NCBI GenBank assembly: GCA_004376975.1
Contig: SOJA01000189.1
Coordinates: forward strand, 1 to 21,626
From: Candidatus Bathyarchaeota archaeon
GTDB taxonomy: Archaea; Thermoproteota; Bathyarchaeia; Bathyarchaeales; UBA233
DNA length: 21,626 nucleotides
Reading direction: 5' to 3'
Shown: positions 1 to 5,807 of the stretch, one piece after another
How the letters are laid out: each line of letters begins with the position of its first letter
How positions within the stretch are numbered: position 1 is the first letter of the stretch
Notes under the pieces: generated by a model
Databases searched by the model: none
What the model was told of the DNA's origin: nothing
The model's input: the letters and a program-made list of their open reading frames with translations, nothing else
Made by a program: the position numbers and the translations under genes

Positions 1-1137
1 AATACACGTAGAATCCAACTTCATGAAGTGCACATGAGAACAGCAAAAACAACTGATTTCGCCGGTTTTGAAATGCCCTTATGGTTTGAGGGAATAATCC
101 CCGAACATTTAGCGGTGAGAAAAAGCGTCGGTCTCTTCGATATTTCTCATATGGGGCGCGTTGTAATCACGGGTGAAGACTCTGAAGACTTCCTAAACTA
201 TGTGATTACAAACAATATTTCTCTGGCACCACCAGACGGTGCCCAGTATTCAGTTATGTGCAATATGAATGGCGGTATAATAGACGATTTTGTTGTATAC
301 CGGTTGGTGACAGGAGAATTTCTTGTGGTCTTCAATGCAAGCAACAGAGAAAAAGATTACAACTGGCTAGTTAGAAACTCTGAAGAATTCGATGTAAAGA
401 TCGAAGATGTGTCAGATAATGTGGCAATGTTCGCGGTTCAGGGCCCAAACGCTGAAAAAACGCTTCAGAAGATTTGCGCAACTGATTTAGGCAAAATTGG
501 AAGGTTCAAGTGTGAACGTTCGCGTTTGGCAGATATAGACGTTTTTATCTCCAGAACCGGTTACACAGGTGAAGATGGCTTTGAATTGTTCGTATGGAAC
601 GCTTCATTAAAGAGACCTGACAATGCCGTGAAGTTATGGAACGCTATCCTTAAATCTGGTAAACCCTTTCGAATAAAACCCTGCGGCCTAGGAGCTAGAG
701 ATACCTTAAGGCTTGAAGCAGGAATGTGCCTTTATGGGAATGACATTGACGAAAGTACCACTCCCTTGGAAGCAAGGCTAAGCTTCGTTGTAAAACTCCA
801 AAAAGAAAATTTCATAGGGAAAGACGCGTTGTTGAAACAGAAAAATGAGGGAGTTAAGCGTAGACGGGTTGGGATACGGATGATAGAGCAGGGCGTACCT
901 CGGCAAGGCTTCGAAGTTTGTGACGACAAAAACAGAAAAATTGGGTACATGACAAGCGGAACATTTTCACCATTACTTGAATATGGTATAGGAATGGCTT
1001 ATGTTCAGACAGTTCAATCTCAGAAGGGAAACTTTGTCAACGTTAAAATACGCAATAGATTAGCAAAAGGTAATATCGTGTCATTTCCCTTTTATGACAC
1101 TGAAAAATACGGCTATAAACGCAAAGCCTCAACGTGA
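1..1137 (+). CDS. gcvT: Glycine cleavage system T protein (aminomethyltransferase), 5' partial
   Basis: Tetrahydrofolate-dependent aminomethyltransferase of the glycine cleavage complex. It takes the aminomethyl group from lipoylated H protein, releasing ammonia and forming methylene-THF. Seen from the GTG at 28: FAGFEMP (residues 11-17), DISHMG (38-43), NGGIIDDF (81-88, with the catalytic-type Asp pair D86/D87), FAVQGP, SRTGYTGEDGFEL, the strong LGARDTLRLEAG signature, FIGKDAL and TSGTFSP near the C-terminus. The frame is open to base 1. The upstream residues (RRIQLHE, then HMRTAK) match the usual 'LYDWHKEHARK' N-terminus of archaeal GcvT, so the true start almost certainly lies outside the window and the GTG at 28 is internal. 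Length and motif order are otherwise normal. No other gcv gene is visible. The next gene starts 64 bp on and belongs to another pathway. Identification is very sure. Confidence 0.95.
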   Translation, partial: NTRRIQLHEVHMRTAKTTDFAGFEMPLWFEGIIPEHLAVRKSVGLFDISHMGRVVITGEDSEDFLNYVITNNISLAPPDGAQYSVMCNMNGGIIDDFVVYRLVTGEFLVVFNASNREKDYNWLVRNSEEFDVKIEDVSDNVAMFAVQGPNAEKTLQKICATDLGKIGRFKCERSRLADIDVFISRTGYTGEDGFELFVWNASLKRPDNAVKLWNAILKSGKPFRIKPCGLGARDTLRLEAGMCLYGNDIDESTTPLEARLSFVVKLQKENFIGKDALLKQKNEGVKRRRVGIRMIEQGVPRQGFEVCDDKNRKIGYMTSGTFSPLLEYGIGMAYVQTVQSQKGNFVNVKIRNRLAKGNIVSFPFYDTEKYGYKRKAST

Positions 1138-1201
1138 AAACTGTTAATTGACCGTAAGAGAAATAAAACACCTAAATAATCTGTGTTAAAGAGATGGTCA
1201 A

Positions 1202-3478
1202 ATGAGGGTTAGAAGTCTCCTGTCCAAGAAACGTTTTGTCAGCAGCCTAAAAAGTTTAGGAAAACTCCGCATCAAGATGAATCATAGCTCCCTGCTGACT
1301 TTATCAGCTCTAATGCTAATACTCTTCATAGCTCTTACAATACGTCTTTTTCCTCTACGATGGGAGATCGACCCTAAAGTAGGCTCAGTGCAACTACACC
1401 TATCTGAATTCGACCCGTACCATCAATATCGATTCACAGAGCGTATATTAGACAACGGGTTTGCGTTTTGGACATGGTCTAATCTAAACTGGATTGACAG
1501 TCGAAGTTGGTATCCGCAAGGGGTAGATCTTTTGAAGGTGTCATATCCCGGGTTACCGCTGACAGCAGCTTTTCTATACAGCATAACCTCATGGTTGGGC
1601 GTAAATATCAGTTTGATGAATTTCTGCGCAATCTTTCCAGCCATTACAGGTATGCTCGCCAGCTTGGTGATATATTTCTTGGGCAAGGATATAGGTGGAA
1701 AACCCGTGGGGCTTTTCGCAGCCCTCTTTCTAGCTTTAAGTCCTTCCTACATTCAGAGAACCCAAGTTGGATTCTTCGACGACGAAACAATAGGAATACT
1801 GGCTCTTCTGCTGTTTACATTTCTTTTTCTGAGGACAACAGAAAAGGATAGATCGCTGAATTCAAGCATAAAATACTCACTCGCATCAGGTGCAGTGTTG
1901 GGATACTTCTGTTCCGGATGGGGCGCCTCATACTACATCATCGGAGTTACAGTACTATTCGTTTTTATGTCAGTACTGCTAAAGAGATATACAGAGCGTC
2001 TTCTGTTATCCTACAGCATAACTTTCGGGCTAGGTTTGTTCATTGCAATATGTGTACCAAGGATTAAGCCGACTTATCTCACCACAAGCATTATCCTGCC
2101 GGTTGCTGGCGTGTTTGCACTGCTATGTCTTCGTGAAATTTTTCGAATTTTGACATCAGCAAAATGGAAAATTATTTCTGTTGCAGTCCTTCTTGTCGTG
2201 TTGATTGGTGGCTTTTCCGTTCTTTGGCAACTGGGTCACATGCGAGGCATAGCAACAAAGTTCATGTCCGTTATAAACCCGCTGGAACGAGCAGGGATTC
2301 CACTTATAGAATCTGTGGCTGAACATAGAATCTCGGCTTGGGGGCCGATCTACTATGATTTTGGAATAGTAATAATTTTCTTTATAGTCAGCTTCTTCTT
2401 TATATTGAGAGACCTTAACGACAAAAACTTGTATCTAATGATTTTGGGTTTAACCTCTCTTTACTTTGCTTGCTCCATGGTACGTTTGCTTGTGCTTATG
2501 GCTCCGATATTCAGCCTTTTGGCATCCGTAGGAATAATAGGGATATTAAAGCCATTCAACACCCTGTTGAAGGAATCGCCGAGAATTGGTGTGAAAAAAA
2601 AGTATGGTTTGCAACCTATTGGCAAGGAATTTAGCTTTTCCGCCGTATTTCTGCTTTTCCTCATTCTAATGACACAATTTGCTTTTCCAATGCCTAAAGT
2701 GTACAAGCAAGCTTGGTCTCCGGTCACCGTCACCGCAGGTAGCCTTCCAATAGTACCTAGCGAACCCGTGAGGGAATGGCTGGATATGTTGAATTGGATG
2801 CAGAGTAATCTTGAAGCAACTAGTGTTGTGTGCAGCTGGTGGGATTACGGATATTGGATAACAGTTCTTGGTAATGCGACGTCACTTGCTGATAATGGTA
2901 CGATAAATACCACTCAGATAGAGAATATCGGCTTTATTTTCATGGCTAATGAAACGCAAGCATTGAAAATGCTGGAATTATATGATGCAAAGTACATTCT
3001 CGTTTTCACTACTGTCGATACTTATGGACGTTGGATTGGCTATGGGGACGAGGGAAAATGGATGTGGATGGCACGTATTTCAGGGAAAGCCCGTGACAGA
3101 TTTGTAGAAGACGGTTTCATTGATAACCGCTCTTCATGGACTGATGAAGACGCCTTCGGATTCTACAATGACACTAGAACCCAAGAGTATCCCCAAGGTA
3201 GATGGCAATGGAACCTTCTGGGGATGAACTCAACCGTTTACAAGCTGATGGCTTGGGGAAAACATGATTGGTGCAGAAACAACATTGAAGGAGGAAGAGA
3301 TCTTGAAGAGAGGGAATGGTTCAGGAATGGGTTGAGTAGTGAAGATATCAAGCCTAAATATTTTACGGAGGCGTATTTTGCTGGAGTGGACACGGGAAGT
3401 AACTATGGCGGTATTGTACCGCTGGTATGCCTCTACGAAATAGACTGGGAAGCATATCATAGTGATTGGTCGAGTTGA
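1202..3478 (+). CDS. aglB: AglB/STT3 oligosaccharyltransferase
   Basis: Membrane oligosaccharyltransferase that moves a lipid-linked glycan onto Asn of N-X-S/T sequons outside the cell. The 758-residue protein has a hydrophobic multi-helix N-terminal two thirds and a soluble C-terminal domain. Visible motifs: EFDPYH with D71 (first metal-binding DxD-type loop), GFFDDE (D193 and E195, second DxE motif), SVAEH before the late helices (the SVSE/TIXE loop motif), WWDYG at 546-550 (sequon-binding signature) and DEGKWMWM from D616, which fits the DK motif DxxKxxxM. Every landmark is intact, so the enzyme should be active. The start is the ATG at 1202; a later Met26 just before the first helix is an alternative. 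A GlcNAc-1-phosphate transferase-like gene follows after 15 bp, so the two probably form a glycosylation operon. Likely clients in this window are the sequon-rich pilins at 15257-17072. Confidence 0.95.
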   Translation: MRVRSLLSKKRFVSSLKSLGKLRIKMNHSSLLTLSALMLILFIALTIRLFPLRWEIDPKVGSVQLHLSEFDPYHQYRFTERILDNGFAFWTWSNLNWIDSRSWYPQGVDLLKVSYPGLPLTAAFLYSITSWLGVNISLMNFCAIFPAITGMLASLVIYFLGKDIGGKPVGLFAALFLALSPSYIQRTQVGFFDDETIGILALLLFTFLFLRTTEKDRSLNSSIKYSLASGAVLGYFCSGWGASYYIIGVTVLFVFMSVLLKRYTERLLLSYSITFGLGLFIAICVPRIKPTYLTTSIILPVAGVFALLCLREIFRILTSAKWKIISVAVLLVVLIGGFSVLWQLGHMRGIATKFMSVINPLERAGIPLIESVAEHRISAWGPIYYDFGIVIIFFIVSFFFILRDLNDKNLYLMILGLTSLYFACSMVRLLVLMAPIFSLLASVGIIGILKPFNTLLKESPRIGVKKKYGLQPIGKEFSFSAVFLLFLILMTQFAFPMPKVYKQAWSPVTVTAGSLPIVPSEPVREWLDMLNWMQSNLEATSVVCSWWDYGYWITVLGNATSLADNGTINTTQIENIGFIFMANETQALKMLELYDAKYILVFTTVDTYGRWIGYGDEGKWMWMARISGKARDRFVEDGFIDNRSSWTDEDAFGFYNDTRTQEYPQGRWQWNLLGMNSTVYKLMAWGKHDWCRNNIEGGRDLEEREWFRNGLSSEDIKPKYFTEAYFAGVDTGSNYGGIVPLVCLYEIDWEAYHSDWSS

Positions 3479-3493
3479 TAGAGGAGAGATAGC

Positions 3494-4363
3494 TTGTTTC
3501 CGAAAGCTCGTGACCATCATAAGCCAAATAAACCTTTAGTTCCAAATGGTTTAGGCGTAGTTTACATTTTGGCAAGTGTCACGTACCTTTTCTTGCTGCA
3601 CTGCTTCAGAATAGTGGAACCTGAGGTGTCTGCCAATGTTTTTCCCGCTTTAACTTTAGCCGTCTGTATCCTGTTCGGTGGATTTATGGGTTTGCTTGAT
3701 GATTGGATGGATTTGAGATGGCGTTACAAAACATTTTTCCCTATCCTTGTGGCTTTGCCGCTTGTTGCTTTTCGAGAGGGTGATCCTAGCATGGCAACTT
3801 ATGTTTTTGGAAAAGTGGATTTCGGCATTTATTTCTACATTTTTATTATTCCAGCAGTTCTTGCTGTAGTGACTAACACTGTGAATCAGTTGGGTGGGTT
3901 GAATGGTCTTGAAACTATCTGTCCATCCATTGTGCTTTTCGGTCTTCTATTAGGTTCTGCGTCTGATTTTCAAGTGTTGCTTTACGTCCCTCTTCTCATC
4001 TATGTTGTTTTGGCATACTTTAATTTTCGCGGGAAGATTTTTGTAGGTAACACGGGTTCTTTTGCCATTGGAATAACTTTGGCTTCTTACGCTGTTATTG
4101 CGAACATCGAGCAGATCCTTGTGATTTCCATTTTGCCATACATTATCAACTCTGCATTGATTTTGCTGAATTATTTCTTTTTCAGAACTAGAGCATGCGT
4201 CTCCTTTGACGGAGAAAAGCTGTCCTCAGATCATAGGAGAAGTCTGATTACACTTTTTACTAATCAACGTCCCTTGAGTGAACGCCGCGTAGTTGTATTG
4301 ATTTCGCTCATGGTGGCTGCTTCAACTTCTGCTGCCTTATTGGTTCAATGGTTATTGTTGTAG
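3494..4363 (+). CDS. GlcNAc-1-phosphate transferase-like (MraY/WecA/GPT family) membrane enzyme, short N-terminus
   Basis: Polyprenyl/dolichyl-phosphate HexNAc-1-phosphate transferase family; the family starts lipid-linked glycan assembly, here most likely the glycan used by AglB. Seen: DHHKPNKPLVPNG near the N-terminus (the DxHK..KP.vPe.GG loop), LLDDWMD with the Asp pair D69/D70, NQLGGLNGLE at 131-140 (GPT/Alg7-type substrate loop), FVGNTGS at 183-189, a basic SSDHRR loop, and about nine hydrophobic helices. Start is TTG at 3494 with a purine-rich SD (GAGGAGAG, 3481-3488) just upstream. An in-frame stop at 3479-3481 rules out a longer protein. Two oddities: the helix that normally precedes the DxHK loop is absent, and the metal-binding Asp of FVGDTGS is Asn (N186, codon AAC). 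It could be a diverged active enzyme or a degenerate paralogue. Family assignment is sure; activity is not. Confidence 0.87.
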   Translation: MFPKARDHHKPNKPLVPNGLGVVYILASVTYLFLLHCFRIVEPEVSANVFPALTLAVCILFGGFMGLLDDWMDLRWRYKTFFPILVALPLVAFREGDPSMATYVFGKVDFGIYFYIFIIPAVLAVVTNTVNQLGGLNGLETICPSIVLFGLLLGSASDFQVLLYVPLLIYVVLAYFNFRGKIFVGNTGSFAIGITLASYAVIANIEQILVISILPYIINSALILLNYFFFRTRACVSFDGEKLSSDHRRSLITLFTNQRPLSERRVVVLISLMVAASTSAALLVQWLLL

Positions 4364-4511
4364 CAGTTTTTCTACACTGTGGTGTGCGTGTCATCTTGTT
4401 ACACACAAAAGGCAAAAATCGGTTGAAAGACAAGGCTTAATATGGAGGTTGCTTCAGAACTAGTTTCCATGTGCAATTAGTCAATGTGAGGAATTAATTA
4501 TTTGTCCAACG
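4364..4511 (+). promoter_or_regulatory. Intergenic region: T-tract, box A candidate and SD before the 4512 gene
   Basis: After the transferase stop there is a short T-tract (4367-4371), enough for archaeal intrinsic termination. A box A-like element CTTAATATG lies at about 4436-4443, and a GTGAGGA SD-like run at 4486-4492. That SD is 20 bases from the TTG at 4512, too far for good spacing. A TTG at 4502 is well spaced but lies in a frame that closes after 16 codons. The true initiation of the downstream gene is therefore unsettled (ATT at 4500 is in frame). Confidence 0.35.
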
Positions 4512-5129
4512 TTGAATATTCCAAACGTTTCGGTTGCGATAGACATAATTAGTGCAGCTGGTGTCAGATTAGGCGCTAGAGGTAGTACTGGAGCTGTCAG
4601 TTTCGACGTAAAGGCAAAGTTGGAGGAGAAAGAGCGCAGGAGCCAGATGGTTGTTGTGAATTTCAGCCTGTTTCTAACAACCAAACCGAGTGTTGTGAAA
4701 TTTGAAGTTGATGGCACTGCAACTCTGACAGGTAAAGATGAAGAAATAAACAAGATGTTAGAAGTTGATCCCGACATAAAGGTGCCATACGTTTTCCAGA
4801 AGGTTTATCAAAACGCGTTTGAAGCCATGTATCTATTGTCAACAATTTTGAAGACGCCTTCACCTCCACATAATTTATTTCCGCGCTCTCAAAGAGAAAG
4901 ATTAGCTACAGAAGACATTGATGTAGAATCAACGGTTGGAAGGACAATGATGGAAGAAAATGTTGAACAAAGACCCGGTGAATCATCAAGCGTGGAAAAT
5001 AAGAAGCCAGCAACAGAAGATCATGAAACAGTAATAGCAGATGTTGATGCGGAGTCAGGGGTTAGCGAAACACGATCAGGAGAGGGTGTTGAAGAAAGAG
5101 CTGGAGGGTTGACAAGGACGGAAAGTTGA
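4512..5129 (+). CDS. Hypothetical protein, possible SecB-like core with acidic repeated tail
   Basis: Not recognised with certainty. Residues 1-125 form an alpha/beta-looking domain: beta-rich strands (MVVVNFSLFLTTKP, VKFEVDGTATLTG), then a negatively charged turn and a segment with P92 Y93, a long helix and P116-P119-L122 (positions approximate). The order 'FEVxGxxxx..EEI...L..P.i..Py....i......l.....P..L' recalls the SecB fold, and SecB-like proteins are known in some archaea; that assignment is inference. Residues 126-205 are hydrophilic, acidic and low in complexity and look disordered. They carry two related units (see the repeat entry). No signal peptide or membrane helix is seen, so it is probably cytoplasmic. 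The start (TTG) is poorly supported by SD spacing. It stands alone between the glycosylation pair and the QueT gene, whose own promoter lies downstream. Confidence 0.6.
   Translation: MNIPNVSVAIDIISAAGVRLGARGSTGAVSFDVKAKLEEKERRSQMVVVNFSLFLTTKPSVVKFEVDGTATLTGKDEEINKMLEVDPDIKVPYVFQKVYQNAFEAMYLLSTILKTPSPPHNLFPRSQRERLATEDIDVESTVGRTMMEENVEQRPGESSSVENKKPATEDHETVIADVDAESGVSETRSGEGVEERAGGLTRTES
4908..5108 (+). repeat. Diverged two-unit coding repeat in the acidic tail
   Basis: Two in-frame units share the pattern A-T-E-D ... D-x-E-S-x-V-x-x-T-x-x-x-E-x-V-E-x-R-x-G. The matching cores are residues 137-157 (bases 4920-4982) and 179-199 (bases 5046-5108), 126 bases apart. Identity is clear at protein level but eroded at DNA level, which fits an old in-frame duplication of a disordered acidic tail. 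Confidence 0.55.
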
Positions 5130-5142
5130 AGTCTTACAGCAA

Positions 5143-5152
5143 TGCTTATAAC
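5143..5152 (+). promoter_or_regulatory. Box A (TATA) candidate for the QueT gene
   Basis: TGCTTATAAC matches the archaeal box A pattern. With the usual spacing of about 25 bases, transcription would start near 5170-5176, giving a leader of about 65-70 bases that contains the whole hairpin/SD structure described next. Confidence 0.4.
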
Positions 5153-5178
5153 ATGAAATCTGTGTGATAGTTTTTCGT

Positions 5179-5236
5179 TGGCGGGTGAGTGAACCTCCAC
5201 CCGTTCCGCCTGAATAAATCCCGGTGTAGGAGGTGA
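5179..5236 (+). promoter_or_regulatory. Candidate SD-sequestering pseudoknot leader (riboswitch-like)
   Basis: CGGGTG (5182-5187) pairs perfectly with CACCCG (5198-5203) around a 10-base loop (5188-5197). After a TT bulge, G5180-G5181 can add pairs with C5206-C5207. The loop ends in ACCTC (5193-5197), complementary to GAGGT (5230-5234) in the downstream SD run GGAGGTGA (5229-5236). The TTG start lies at 5241. This is an H-type pseudoknot layout like class I preQ1 riboswitches: a short hairpin, an A/U-containing linker, and a loop-to-SD helix. An alternative fold pairs ACCTCC directly with GGAGGT and releases the hairpin. The complementarity is seen directly; ligand control is inference. Confidence 0.45.
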
Positions 5237-5240
5237 CAAA

Positions 5241-5807
5241 TTGAAACATGACAGCAGAGACATAGCTTTGACGGCGATTTTCGCTGCTTTGTATGCAGTT
5301 CTATTGCTTTTGTTGTACAATTTGAGCTTTGGATTAGTTCAGGTGAGAATTGCTGATGCGTTGATTCCACTGTCTGCAATTTTCGGATGGCCTGCCGTTG
5401 TGGGAGTGACTCTAGGTTGTTTGATTGGAAACGTTATTAGTCCAATGCCAAGCGTTATTGTTGACATGAGCGTAGGTGCATTAGCGAATTTTGCTGCTAG
5501 TTTTCTAGCATGGAAGATAACTGTTCAGAAACGTGATAGCATGATAAGCGAATTTCTTGGGTGTACAACAGCAACTGTTGTGATAACTTTCATTGTTGGA
5601 ACATATTTGGCGGTACTAACAGGGATGGAGCTGTGGATATGGTGGCTGAGTATCTTCACTGGATCCTTGATTAGCATCAATCTTGTGGGCTATTCAACCT
5701 TGCAGCTCATGAAAAAAGCAGGGTTGAAAGTTGGTTACATGAATCGTTCCAGTTTGGTTAATCCTATTATTTCGTCGAAGTCTAAATTCAATGCATCTAA
5801 CACTTGA
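5241..5807 (+). CDS. QueT-family transporter (queuosine/archaeosine precursor ECF S-component)
   Basis: Integral membrane substrate-binding protein of the QueT transporter family, predicted to import a deazapurine such as preQ0/preQ1 or a related base for tRNA modification. Archaea use preQ0 for archaeosine. Seen: an N-terminal helix from about residue 8 (IALTAIFAALYAVLLLLLY), then the family signature FGLVQVRIADALIPLSAIFG (about 30-49), a second block with LGCLIGNVISP and VDMSVGALANF, and two more helices to about residue 160. About 188 residues is normal for the family. The start is TTG at 5241 behind a strong GGAGGTGA SD. No ECF ATPase or T component is nearby, so it would use a shared energizing module or act alone. 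Its last 73 bases overlap, tail to tail, the polymerase gene on the other strand. The hydrophilic end after residue 165 is unusual and may reflect that overlap. Confidence 0.85.
   Translation: MKHDSRDIALTAIFAALYAVLLLLLYNLSFGLVQVRIADALIPLSAIFGWPAVVGVTLGCLIGNVISPMPSVIVDMSVGALANFAASFLAWKITVQKRDSMISEFLGCTTATVVITFIVGTYLAVLTGMELWIWWLSIFTGSLISINLVGYSTLQLMKKAGLKVGYMNRSSLVNPIISSKSKFNASNT

Noticed and set aside
4502..4552. Alternative TTG start at 4502 with good SD spacing for the SecB-like gene
   Set aside because: That frame stops after 16 codons and does not join the main frame, so it would need a frameshift. Noted only as an initiation puzzle.
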